Shown piece by piece: positions 35,640 through 43,446 of a stretch of DNA of 53,737 bases (positions are counted from its first letter, which is position 1; every line of letters starts with the position of its first letter). The translations under genes and the position numbers were made by a program. The stretch lies in the NCBI RefSeq assembly GCF_013416325.1, contig NZ_JACCGK010000024.1:5272-59008 (forward strand), written 5' to 3'. The stretch is from Vreelandella sedimenti. GTDB taxonomy: Bacteria; Pseudomonadota; Gammaproteobacteria; Pseudomonadales; Halomonadaceae. The notes under the pieces are model-generated. The model saw only the letters and a program-made list of their open reading frames with translations, ran no database searches and was not told the origin of the DNA.

Positions 35640-35667
35640 CAGGGGAAGAGCGGCTGCTCTTCCCCTG
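35640..35667 (-). terminator. Terminator between rplT and pheS
   Basis: A 12-bp perfect stem (CAGGGGAAGAGC and its complement) with a GGCT loop is followed on the minus strand by GTTTTTTTGT, a strong intrinsic terminator. In E. coli this position holds the pheST attenuator, but no Phe-rich leader was seen here, so simple termination with a separate pheS promoter is more likely. Confidence 0.88.
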
Positions 35668-35729
35668 GATGGGTCACTCTTAAATGACCTCAGGCACGTT
35701 GCACGGGCAAAAGCCCAGCACAAACTACC

Positions 35730-36083
35730 TTATTGGGCAGCCTTGGCTTTTTCCACGATGGCAGCAAATGCAGCCTTCTCGTGTACTGCCAAATCGGCCA
35801 ATACTTTACGGTCGATTTCGATACCGGCTTTCTTAAGACCGCCAACAAAGCGGCTGTAAGACATACCGTTAACACGCGCACCAGCGTTAATACGCTGGAT
35901 CCATAGCGCACGGAACTGGCGCTTACGGTTGCGACGGTCACGGTAAGCGTACTGACCAGCTTTGATAACGGCTTGCTTGGCAACGCGGAAAACGCGTGAA
36001 CGGGCACCGTAGTAACCTTTAGCAAGCTTCAATACTTTTTTATGGCGACGACGCGCTACTACGCCACGTTTAACTCGAGTCAT
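35730..36083 (-). CDS. rplT: 50S ribosomal protein L20
   Basis: Large-subunit assembly protein of 117 residues, the usual length. The start MTRVKRGVVARRRHKKVLKLA (first seven residues diagnostic) and the ARVNGMSYSRFV segment identify L20. It binds 23S rRNA early in assembly and, in E. coli, represses rpmI-rplT translation. A CAGGAG site precedes the ATG. It is the last gene of thrS-infC-rpmI-rplT before the strong terminator. Confidence 0.98.
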   Translation of the reverse strand: MTRVKRGVVARRRHKKVLKLAKGYYGARSRVFRVAKQAVIKAGQYAYRDRRNRKRQFRALWIQRINAGARVNGMSYSRFVGGLKKAGIEIDRKVLADLAVHEKAAFAAIVEKAKAAQ

Positions 36084-36146
36084 AACACACTCCTGACTTT
36101 AAGGCTGGGGCAAAAAATTGTGCACCCAGAAAAACGAAAACCCGAC

Positions 36147-36341
36147 TTATAGATTCGGCAGCATACGCTGGATGAGCGCTTTGTCAGACGCGTGAATTTG
36201 CTTCATTCCACGCAGTTGACGCTTACGCTTGGTCGTCTTCTTGGTCAAGATGTGGCTACGGTGAGACTGCTTGTGCTTAAAGCCATTAGCAGTCTTCTTG
36301 AAGCGCTTAGCAGCGCCGCTGTTGCTTTTGATTTTCGGCAT
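36147..36341 (-). CDS. rpmI: 50S ribosomal protein L35
   Basis: Large-subunit protein of 64 residues, strongly basic, with the family start MPKIKSNSGAAKRFK and the KRQLRGMKQIHASDK segment. GGAG lies 8 nt before the ATG. It sits between infC and rplT as in most bacteria. The leader between infC and rpmI holds a small hairpin (36384-36403) that could be part of an L20 control site. Confidence 0.97.
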   Translation of the reverse strand: MPKIKSNSGAAKRFKKTANGFKHKQSHRSHILTKKTTKRKRQLRGMKQIHASDKALIQRMLPNL

Positions 36342-36383
36342 GAGGAAAACTCCGCTCGATATTTTTTAGAAAACCCAGGGCCA

Positions 36384-36403
36384 ACCACCATATTAACGGT
36401 GGT
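36384..36403 (-). promoter_or_regulatory. Small hairpin in the infC-rpmI gap, possible L20 control element
   Basis: A 6-bp stem ACCACC/GGTGGT with an 8-nt loop lies about 42 nt before rpmI. L20 autoregulates rpmI-rplT by binding structured leader RNA in E. coli. Here only the position and a short stem are visible, so the assignment is tentative. Confidence 0.3.
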
Positions 36404-36423
36404 CCGTTTAAAACGCCGTTGGA

Positions 36424-36963
36424 TCACTTCTTTTTCGGGGCAATAATCATGATCATCTGGCGGCCTTCCATTTTCGGGAAAGCCTCTACCGCTCCGATCT
36501 CTTCCAGGTCTGCCGCGATCCTTTCCATCAGTTTACGTCCGATGTCCTGGTGCGCCATTTCACGACCACGAAAGCGCAGTGTGACTTTGCCCTTGTCACC
36601 ACCTTCCAAAAAGCGCGTCAGGTTTTTAAGCTTGACCTGATAATCGCCTTCATCGGTGCCAGGACGGAACTTGACTTCCTTAACCTGGATTTGCTTCTGC
36701 TTCTTCTTTTGAGCCGCTTTCTGCTTTTTGGTCTCAAAAACGAATTTGCCGTAATCCATAATCTTACAGACGATGGGATCGGCATTCGAAATTTGCACGA
36801 GATCTAGGCTTTCAGATTCAGCACGCTCAAGCGCTTCGGTGGTGGGCACTACACCCAACTGCTCACCGTCGCTACCAATAAGGCGTACTTCTTCTTCGAC
36901 AATTCGCTCGTTCATTGGTGGGCGTTTGTCTGCTGGACGCCCGCGCTGGTTGCTTCTCTTGAT
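36424..36963 (-). CDS. infC: Translation initiation factor IF-3 with probable ATC start
   Basis: IF-3 binds the 30S subunit and ensures correct start-codon choice. The protein has the N-domain segment EVRLIGSDGEQLGVV, the linker KKKQKQIQVKEVKFRPGT and the C-domain RGREMAHQDIG to the final APKKK. The best start is an ATC at 36961-36963: AAGGAG lies 8 nt upstream, overlapping the thrS stop, and the frame stays open, adding 16 basic residues (KRSNQRGRPADKRPP) like other IF-3 N-termini. The first ATG (36915) has no ribosome site. An AUU/AUC start is the known basis of infC autoregulation. Total about 179 residues. Confidence 0.92.
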   Translation of the reverse strand: MKRSNQRGRPADKRPPMNERIVEEEVRLIGSDGEQLGVVPTTEALERAESESLDLVQISNADPIVCKIMDYGKFVFETKKQKAAQKKKQKQIQVKEVKFRPGTDEGDYQVKLKNLTRFLEGGDKGKVTLRFRGREMAHQDIGRKLMERIAADLEEIGAVEAFPKMEGRQMIMIIAPKKK

Positions 36964-36975
36964 CGTTCCGTCTCC

Positions 36976-38898
36976 TTAGGCAATTGACGATGTCGCCAGG
37001 GCTGCTCTCTCGGCAGTATGGCGTTCAATAAATTCATCGACCGTCATTGTACCGAGGTTTTCGCCGCTGCGTGTTCGCACGGCCACTGAGTCAGCTTCGA
37101 CTTCCTTATCTCCCACCACAAGGAGATAGGGAACTTTCTGTAATGTATGCTCACGGATTTTAAAGCCGATCTTCTCGTTCCTCAAGTCCGCTTTAACACG
37201 CAAGCCACTTTTTTGCAGACGTTTCTCCAATTCGAGCGCATATTCACGCTGAGAATCAGTAATTGTCATAACAACCGCCTGCTGAGGCGCAAGCCATAAT
37301 GGCATAGCGCCCGCATAATGTTCAATCAAGATGCCAATGAAGCGCTCCATGGAGCCTACAATAGCACGATGCAGCATTACCGGCGACTTGCGCTGACCTT
37401 CTTCAGTCACATACTGAGCCCCAAGCCGCTCTGGCATCATAAAATCGACTTGCATAGTGCCGACCTGCCACTCACGCCCCAGACAGTCTTTCATATGATA
37501 TTCAATCTTGGGGCCGTAGAACGCGCCTTCACCAGGAAGTTCCTGCCATTCAACGCCACAGGTTTTCAATGCGCTACGCAGCGCATCTTCTGCCCGATCC
37601 CAAACCTCATCACTTCCAATGCGTTTTTCCGGGCGAAGAGCAATTTTAATAGCTATATCTTCAAAGCCGAAATCACTATACACCTTTAGCGCTTGGCGAT
37701 GGAAATCAGTCACTTCAGGCTCAACTTGAGCTTCAGTACAAAAAACATGGCCATCATCTTGCGTAAATGCCCGCACACGCATAATGCCGTGCAAAGCACC
37801 TGAAGGCTCGTTACGGTGGCATCCACCAAACTCACCAAAACGAACGGGCAATTCACGGTAGCTACGCAAACCAGAATTAAACACTTGAACATGTCCAGGG
37901 CAGTTCATCGGCTTAAGGGCATACTCACGCTTTTCGGATTCAGTAAAGAACATGCCGTCCGCGTAGTTATCCCAGTGCCCTGATTTCTTCCAAAGCGATA
38001 CGTCCATAATCTGAGGACAGCGTATTTCTTGATAACCACCCTCTTTGTAGACGCCTCGCATATATTGTTCGATCTGCTGCCATAGCGCCCAACCGTTTGG
38101 GTGCCAAAATATCATCCCCGGCGCCTCTTCCTGCATGTGGAAGAGATCCAGCCGACGCGCCAACTTACGATGATCGCGCTTCTCCGCCTCTTCAAGACGT
38201 TTGACGTAAGCCTTAAGCTGTTTTTTATCACCCCATGCGGTGCCGTAGATACGCGTCAACATAGTATTTGCAGCGTCACCGCGCCAATAAGCACCGGCCA
38301 ACTTGGTCAGCTTAAAGGCTTTTAAGTGGCGGGTATTCGGTACGTGGGGCCCGCGGCACATATCGGTGTATTCTTCGTGATGATAAAGCCGGATGGTCGC
38401 GTCATCGGGAATATCGCGAACAATTTCCTGCTTATAAGGTTCATCGCGGTGTAAAAAAGTCAGCATTGCCTGGTCACGATCAACATACTCGCGTACCACA
38501 TCGTACTCACGCTCTATCAGTGCCTGCATACGCGCTTCGATGGCTTCCAGGTCTTCTGGAGTGACGGATTGACCAAACTCAATATCGTAGTAGAAACCAT
38601 CTTCAATAACTGGCCCGATGGCCATTTTGGCCTCGGGGTACATCTGCTTAACCGCATGACCAATGAGGTGAGCGCAGGAGTGGCGAATAATTTCCAGCCC
38701 TTCAGCGTCACGAGCAGTAATTATTGCCACTGTTGCGTCTTGCTCAATCAGATCAGCGGCATCTACCAGCACACCATCGATCTTTCCAGCGATGCAGGCC
38801 TTAGCCAAACCAGGGCCAATGGATTCTGCCAGCTGCATAATGGTTAGCGGTGCTTCAAACGTCTTTTGACTGCCATCAGGCAGAGTAACAATAGGCAT
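36976..38898 (-). CDS. thrS: Threonyl-tRNA synthetase
   Basis: Charges tRNA-Thr and hydrolyses mischarged Ser-tRNA. The 640-residue protein has TGS (about 1-62), the editing domain with zinc-like motif HSCAHLIGHAVKQMYP (about 73-88) and YTDMCRGPHVP, and the class II catalytic core with MNCPGHV, RFGEFGGCHRNEPSG, and motif 3 VMLHRAIVGSMERFIG. The C-terminal anticodon domain follows. AAGGA precedes the ATG. Its stop overlaps the infC ribosome site, so the two are coupled. Confidence 0.97.
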   Translation of the reverse strand: MPIVTLPDGSQKTFEAPLTIMQLAESIGPGLAKACIAGKIDGVLVDAADLIEQDATVAIITARDAEGLEIIRHSCAHLIGHAVKQMYPEAKMAIGPVIEDGFYYDIEFGQSVTPEDLEAIEARMQALIEREYDVVREYVDRDQAMLTFLHRDEPYKQEIVRDIPDDATIRLYHHEEYTDMCRGPHVPNTRHLKAFKLTKLAGAYWRGDAANTMLTRIYGTAWGDKKQLKAYVKRLEEAEKRDHRKLARRLDLFHMQEEAPGMIFWHPNGWALWQQIEQYMRGVYKEGGYQEIRCPQIMDVSLWKKSGHWDNYADGMFFTESEKREYALKPMNCPGHVQVFNSGLRSYRELPVRFGEFGGCHRNEPSGALHGIMRVRAFTQDDGHVFCTEAQVEPEVTDFHRQALKVYSDFGFEDIAIKIALRPEKRIGSDEVWDRAEDALRSALKTCGVEWQELPGEGAFYGPKIEYHMKDCLGREWQVGTMQVDFMMPERLGAQYVTEEGQRKSPVMLHRAIVGSMERFIGILIEHYAGAMPLWLAPQQAVVMTITDSQREYALELEKRLQKSGLRVKADLRNEKIGFKIREHTLQKVPYLLVVGDKEVEADSVAVRTRSGENLGTMTVDEFIERHTAERAALATSSIA

Positions 38899-39028
38899 TC
38901 AGATTCCTTGAGCGCAGTGGTGATCCATACCAAGGATCACATATCGCTATCAATGGTCTTGGGAGAGGTGTAAATGTACCAATAAAAACAGCAGCAAGAC
39001 TAGCAGACTTGCCGACGGCTTAAAATAA

Positions 39029-39055
39029 AAACGGGAGGCATAAAGCCTCCCGTTT
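39029..39055. terminator. Terminator after the OmpA-family gene
   Basis: An 11-bp stem (AAACGGGAGGC and its complement) with an ATAAA loop lies 65 nt after the stop of the minus-strand OmpA-like gene. On the minus strand it is followed by TTTTATTTT, a good intrinsic terminator. Downstream of it the thrS operon begins afresh. Confidence 0.85.
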
Positions 39056-39119
39056 CTTTACCTGTGGATTGCCGTTAGCACTTTATAGTCAAACCGCAAA
39101 CCTCAGAAGATAAGTGAAC

Positions 39120-39989
39120 TTAGTTCCACTCATCCAGTTCAACGCGACGGTTCTGGAAGCGACCTTCTTCAGTCTCGTTAGACGCGACCGGCTGCTCTTC
39201 ACCGTAACCTACTGCACGCATACGGTTAGCTTCTACGCCACGGCTCGCCAAGTAGTTAGCAACAGATTGAGCACGCTCTTGTGACAAGTTTTTGTTGTAC
39301 TCGTCAGAACCGCGTGAATCAGTGTGGCCTTCGATGCTTACGCGAACATCAGGGTTGCTGACCAAACGCTCAGCAACACCGTTAAGTACACTCTGAGCGT
39401 TTGAGGTTAGCTGAGCGGAATCAAACTCGAAGTTAACGTCTTGCAGAACTACGCTATCCGGGCAACCCAGGGCGTTCACTTCTACACCAGCAGGAGTGTT
39501 CGGGCACTGATCACGGTAATCGGGCACACCGTCGTTATCGGAGTCAAGCGGACAACCGTTGGCATTAACTTCAACGCCAGCGGGAGTGCCTGGGCACTGA
39601 TCGCGGTAGTCCGGCACGCCGTCACCGTCAGAATCTAGCGGGCAACCCTCGGCGTCAACTGCGACACCAGCAGGCACTTCGCCGTAGCTCGGGCACTGAG
39701 GTGCAACCGGCTCAGGCGTACGATCAGCACATAGCAGACCGCCGATAGCAGCACCAGCTGCGGCACCAGTAGCAGCACCGCTCTCTTCATCAGAACTACT
39801 GCTGGTGGCGTAGCCAATGCTGCCACCGATAACACCGCCTGCCAGACCACATACCGCAGGGTGCTGGTACCAGCTGCGGTCGCTACTAGCGCTTGCTTGG
39901 CCAGAAGACTGTGAGGCCGAGCTGGCACAGCCAGATAGGCCAACTACCAGTGCAGAACCGATTAGCAAGCCAGTCGTTGATTTTTTCAT
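39120..39989 (-). CDS. OmpA-family lipoprotein with TSP type-3 repeats
   Basis: Predicted envelope protein of 289 residues anchoring the outer membrane to peptidoglycan. The signal peptide ends in the lipobox GLSGC (Cys21). A Ser-rich stretch and a glycine-zipper-like hydrophobic region (about 47-86, GGVIGGSIGYATS and GAAAGAAIGGLLC) follow. Two thrombospondin type-3 repeats come next (about 117-172, each DSDGDGVPDYRDQCP or DSDNDGVPDYRDQCP), likely calcium-binding. The C-terminal OmpA domain (about 185-287) contains the peptidoglycan motif IEGHTDSRGSDEYN and RAQSVANYL. An AGAAGGAGT site precedes the ATG. The product is highly acidic and probably very abundant. Confidence 0.9.
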   Translation of the reverse strand: MKKSTTGLLIGSALVVGLSGCASSASQSSGQASASSDRSWYQHPAVCGLAGGVIGGSIGYATSSSSDEESGAATGAAAGAAIGGLLCADRTPEPVAPQCPSYGEVPAGVAVDAEGCPLDSDGDGVPDYRDQCPGTPAGVEVNANGCPLDSDNDGVPDYRDQCPNTPAGVEVNALGCPDSVVLQDVNFEFDSAQLTSNAQSVLNGVAERLVSNPDVRVSIEGHTDSRGSDEYNKNLSQERAQSVANYLASRGVEANRMRAVGYGEEQPVASNETEEGRFQNRRVELDEWN

Positions 39990-40323
39990 GCAAGACTCCT
40001 TCTTGATCCAATGCTGAAATGGCCTTTAGTGACCAAATCTATCCAATGCTTCTTATTGCGAGAGCATCCATTTTTCGCCTGTCCTGTATCACCAGTTTTT
40101 CATCGAGCTCTCAGTACTAAATACTGACGTACTAAACGCTCAATGCCCAGTGGCTACAAAACGTTGTGCCTATCATTAACGCTTAAGCGTAAAAAGGCAA
40201 CAATGCCAAGATATCAACTTCTTGCCAATACCGACATCCTTCAGCATAGCAAAATTGCCGCAATGGGCACTAAAAAATAGTTTGCTATGCTTTTGGGCGG
40301 TTTAAACCGCTCAAAACCTGTCA
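39990..40323 (-). promoter_or_regulatory. Intergenic region upstream of the OmpA-family gene
   Basis: A 334-nt gap with no coding sequence I can support. It should hold the promoter of the OmpA-like gene. A minus-strand TTGCCT followed 16 nt later by TAATGA (about 40170-40197) is a weak candidate. A 10-bp direct repeat ATCCAATGCT occurs at 40006-40015 and 40041-40050, and a near-perfect 26-bp palindrome at 40291-40316. Confidence 0.4.
40291..40316. other. 26-bp near-perfect palindrome after the DUF2489 gene
   Basis: TTTTG, one mismatch, GCGGTTT then its mirror AAACCGC, one mismatch, CAAAA. It begins 8 nt after the stop of the minus-strand DUF2489 gene. There is no T tract on either strand and no room for a normal loop except by opening TTTAAA, so it could be a weak terminator or a protein-binding site. 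Confidence 0.45.
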
Positions 40324-40791
40324 TTAATGCAGCGCTTTGCTGCCTTGGGCACGCCATTTCAGCACTGCCCGAGCTGCTTCCAATACGGCATCGCGCATCT
40401 CATTTTCTACCATCAGCCGCTCTTTGTCTTCCTGCATACGCTCTCGGGGCGACAACTGTTGACGGGCGGTATGGGTATTCAGGTGTTGAGTGCGGCTGTA
40501 GTGCTCGGCAAATGCCTTAAATTCAGCTCGTTCCGTTAAGCTAGGATCAATGATCTCCAGTAACACCTTGCACCGCCATGCTCCTTCGGTAATATCGACC
40601 TGCTCCTGAACCAGCGCGCTTACTACATAATCGAGGTTTTCTAAGCTATTTTGTTGAGCACGAGCGTCTTCATCACGACGATAAGCTTCTCGACGACTTA
40701 CCTCTTTGCGTAACGACCATGCGTAGAAACACAGCCCTACAATGACTGCAATCGCCACGGCGAGTATTACCAGCGCTACCGTTGAGCTCAT
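40324..40791 (-). CDS. DUF2489 family protein
   Basis: A 155-residue protein with one N-terminal transmembrane helix (about 4-24) and a cytoplasmic helical remainder. The sequence resembles the DUF2489 family of gammaproteobacteria (function unknown), for example LLEIIDPSLTERAEFKAF and the ERLMVENEMRDAVLEAARAVL end. I prefer the ATG at 40791 (MSSTVAL), with GAGGAG just before it. An ATG 12 nt earlier lacks a site. It lies 123 nt downstream of ctaB on the same strand, and could be read from the oxidase assembly transcript. Confidence 0.75.
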   Translation of the reverse strand: MSSTVALVILAVAIAVIVGLCFYAWSLRKEVSRREAYRRDEDARAQQNSLENLDYVVSALVQEQVDITEGAWRCKVLLEIIDPSLTERAEFKAFAEHYSRTQHLNTHTARQQLSPRERMQEDKERLMVENEMRDAVLEAARAVLKWRAQGSKALH

Positions 40792-40914
40792 GAAACTCCT
40801 CATTAAGCGGATAAATTGCTTGACGAAAATTGTACACCCTTATACCACTATTCTGCCAATAGCATCTAGGCTTGCTTCTCCTCTTGCTGCATAGCAGTCC
40901 AACTCGTCTTCGGA

Positions 40915-41832
40915 TCACCAAGCAAGCGCAGCAGCGTAGTGATCAAGTAATAGCGCCCCAAAAACACCTAATAAATAGCGAATTGAGAACCAGAATGCGC
41001 CAATAGGAGCAACAGGATCCTGCCCACGCCACACTCGCCAATTCCACACCATGAAGCGTGCATTCAGGCACAGCACGACCACTAGGTAGAGCGCGCCGCT
41101 CATGCCTATCATCACCGGCAGTAAGGTAGCTAACACCGTTAACCACCCATACAGCCAAATTTGCAGACGCGTAAAAGGAATGCCGTGGGTAACGGGCAGC
41201 ATGGGGATACCAGCCCGGGCATAATCATCGCACTTGTGAATGGCCAGCGCCCAAAAATGGGGCGGCGTCCAGGCAAAGATAATCAACATTAAAAGCAAAG
41301 GTTCGGGCGTAATTTGCCCAGTAATGGCGACCCACCCCAGCAGCGGCGGCGCAGCGCCAGCAACGCCGCCAATAACGATATTTTGTGGCGTAGCCCGCTT
41401 TAAAAAGGCGGTATAAATCAGCGCATAACCAATCAGAGAGGCAAAGGTTAGCAATGCGGTTAAATGGTTAACCTGCCACGCCAATAGCGCAACACCCGCG
41501 ACAGAAAGCAAGCATGCCCATCCCAGCGCGATGGCTACGGGTAGACGTTTACTTGCCACAGGACGACGAGACGTTCGTGTCATTACCGCGTCCAAGTGGC
41601 GGTCGATGACATGGTTAAAAGCCGCCGCACCGCAAGAGGCCAAGCCGATACCGGCTAATCCAAGAATTACGTTCGTCAATGGTGGTAGGCCCGGAGTTGC
41701 TAATGCCATCCCTACGGCAGCACATACCAACATAACGGCAACAACTTTAATCTTGCACAGGCCAAGTAGCTCTTTCCAGCCCCACACCATAGAAGGCACT
41801 GCCGTGGGTAGCGTCATTGTTATATTTCGCAT
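40915..41832 (-). CDS. ctaB: Protoheme IX farnesyltransferase (heme O synthase)
   Basis: Adds the farnesyl group to heme b to make heme O, the precursor of heme A for the oxidase. The 305-residue membrane protein has about eight or nine hydrophobic segments and the two UbiA prenyltransferase Asp motifs: AFNHVIDRHLDAVMTRTSRRP (NHVIDRHLD part) and HKCDDYARAGIPMLP. GGGAAG lies 6 nt before the ATG. It is 14 nt downstream of ctaA. In Pseudomonas a sco gene usually follows; here none does. Confidence 0.94.
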   Translation of the reverse strand: MRNITMTLPTAVPSMVWGWKELLGLCKIKVVAVMLVCAAVGMALATPGLPPLTNVILGLAGIGLASCGAAAFNHVIDRHLDAVMTRTSRRPVASKRLPVAIALGWACLLSVAGVALLAWQVNHLTALLTFASLIGYALIYTAFLKRATPQNIVIGGVAGAAPPLLGWVAITGQITPEPLLLMLIIFAWTPPHFWALAIHKCDDYARAGIPMLPVTHGIPFTRLQIWLYGWLTVLATLLPVMIGMSGALYLVVVLCLNARFMVWNWRVWRGQDPVAPIGAFWFSIRYLLGVFGALLLDHYAAALAW

Positions 41833-41846
41833 GGCATGCTTCCCTT

Positions 41847-42899
41847 TTATTGAGCAATAACGTTGCTATAAGGTGAATGAGTCGTCGTTGAGTAAACGCC
41901 AGCTTCATGGTAGCGCCAACGCCACCAGGCCCAAACGAGTCCGACGGCCAACGCAATCGCGCCCGCTGTGTGCAGTATCGCCAGCCAAAGCGGCAACCAA
42001 AGCACCACATTGGCCACCCCCAAAGCCGCCTGCAGCGCATACAAACCGACGACAATCGCTAGCGGCCTTACCACACTCTGCCACTGTCGATAACGCCACC
42101 AGAGCACTATTAGCCCGACACCAAGCAACAATGCCCCTAGGCGATGAACCACTTGAATCGCGGTACGTGCATCGGCATGCAAATGCCCATGTAGGTAATT
42201 GGGCCCCACGGTTTGGGTGAGATGAAAGCCTTCGCTGATATCCATTGCGGGCATCCACTGGCCATTACAAGTAGGAAAACCTTGGCAGGCAATACCGGCA
42301 TAATTGCTGGACACCCACCCACCTAAAGCCAATTGCACTACCAGCAAACATGCCGCAATACCCCACCACGCATTCACTCGCCGAGGCTCACTTGTGGTCT
42401 TTGGCGCAACGACGAGGCGTAAGCGAAGATGTAGCCAAAAGAACAGCAGCAGTACACTCAACCCGCCCAGTAGGTGAAGGGTAACGACTTGAGGCCATAA
42501 CTTGAGCGTAACGGTGAAGGCACCAAAAGCGCCCTGGAGCAAAATAACCACCAGCAGCAACAAGCTTAGGTGCCACGGGTAATCGCGGCGATGGCGCAAC
42601 GACCAACCCAAGGCTACAACGCTAACGACTACCAATCCCAGCAGCGTCGCGATATAGCGATGCACCATTTCTACCCACGCTTTAAAGGGCTCCAACGGGA
42701 CATCGGGATGGCGAAGCGTGGCGAGATCACTATCAGGAACTAATAGCTTGCCGTAGCAACCTGGCCAGTCAGGACAGCCTAAACCAGCATCGACTAAGCG
42801 CGTCCAGGCACCTACCAGCATCACTACGGCAGTAAACAGAGTACCTACCAGTGTTAATCGCACTAACCAGCGCAAGCGGCGCTCAAATGAATCGTGCAT
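41847..42899 (-). CDS. ctaA: Heme A synthase (COX15/CtaA)
   Basis: Oxidises heme O to heme A in the inner membrane. The 350-residue protein has about eight transmembrane helices. Conserved elements are GAWTRLVDAGLGCPDWPGCYG near residue 27-47 (Cys pair), the histidines EMVHRYIA (about 78) and QVVHRLGA (about 249) that bind heme, and the HLLGGL and WVSSNYAGIACQGFP stretches. AAGGAAACGCC precedes the ATG. It lies between a small assembly-related protein and ctaB. Confidence 0.94.
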   Translation of the reverse strand: MHDSFERRLRWLVRLTLVGTLFTAVVMLVGAWTRLVDAGLGCPDWPGCYGKLLVPDSDLATLRHPDVPLEPFKAWVEMVHRYIATLLGLVVVSVVALGWSLRHRRDYPWHLSLLLLVVILLQGAFGAFTVTLKLWPQVVTLHLLGGLSVLLLFFWLHLRLRLVVAPKTTSEPRRVNAWWGIAACLLVVQLALGGWVSSNYAGIACQGFPTCNGQWMPAMDISEGFHLTQTVGPNYLHGHLHADARTAIQVVHRLGALLLGVGLIVLWWRYRQWQSVVRPLAIVVGLYALQAALGVANVVLWLPLWLAILHTAGAIALAVGLVWAWWRWRYHEAGVYSTTTHSPYSNVIAQ

Positions 42900-42931
42900 G
42901 GCGTTTCCTTAACAGCAGAGGCTAGCGCGCT

Positions 42932-43441
42932 TTATTGAGGATTCACTTTAAGTAGATGCTGGATATCCTCGAGCACATCCTCAGTGGCTACGTTGGCCTC
43001 AAAGGCCAGTGCTGGTCGCCCCATTGGATCAAGCAGCCAAACCGAGTTGGCTTGACGCCACGGGGGCAAGCGTTGCCATTCGCTGGTCATTTCTCCTGGA
43101 AGCGATTCGGGATCCCCACCAATCCGCAGGCGGATTAATCTCGGCGCTTCGCGCCCTAAAGCACGGTGTAAACGCCAAAACTCATCCTTACGCTGCTCAC
43201 ACTGCTGAGCGCAGTCAAAGGCCAACACCCACTCCTCTTGGCTATTGACCGCAGCTGTTGTTAAAGGCCACTCGTCAAGCATGGGCAATTCCAGCTCCAC
43301 ATTTCCGTGGGCAGTATGGCGATCTGGAATACCGATACGTAACTCGACCATTCCCCAAGCAGCAACCATGGGTGCCGCAAATACGACAAAAATAAGGATT
43401 AACTTGAGCCGCTGACGGCGAATATGTCTGGCGTCCTGCAT
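42932..43441 (-). CDS. Hypothetical oxidase-cluster protein, possible thioredoxin-like fold
   Basis: A 169-residue protein with one N-terminal membrane helix (about 13-33) and a periplasmic domain. I do not recognise a named family. The position between SURF1 and heme A synthase equals that of an uncharacterised protein in the Pseudomonas cox cluster. The motif FDCAQQCEQR (Cys pair spaced CxxxC, about 76-80) lies after a beta-strand-like WVLAF, as the copper- or redox-active Cys pair does in SCO/thioredoxin-like proteins, so a role in CuA maturation is a plausible guess. GAGG lies 8 nt before the ATG at 43441, which follows the SURF1 stop by 5 nt. Confidence 0.7.
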   Translation of the reverse strand: MQDARHIRRQRLKLILIFVVFAAPMVAAWGMVELRIGIPDRHTAHGNVELELPMLDEWPLTTAAVNSQEEWVLAFDCAQQCEQRKDEFWRLHRALGREAPRLIRLRIGGDPESLPGEMTSEWQRLPPWRQANSVWLLDPMGRPALAFEANVATEDVLEDIQHLLKVNPQ

Positions 43442-43446
43442 ACTCT

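Noticed and set aside
35580..35729. Phenylalanine attenuator with pheM-like leader peptide before pheS
   Set aside because: A strong terminator is present at the right place, but the only short frame before it has one Phe codon and no run of Phe, so no leader-peptide attenuation can be supported.
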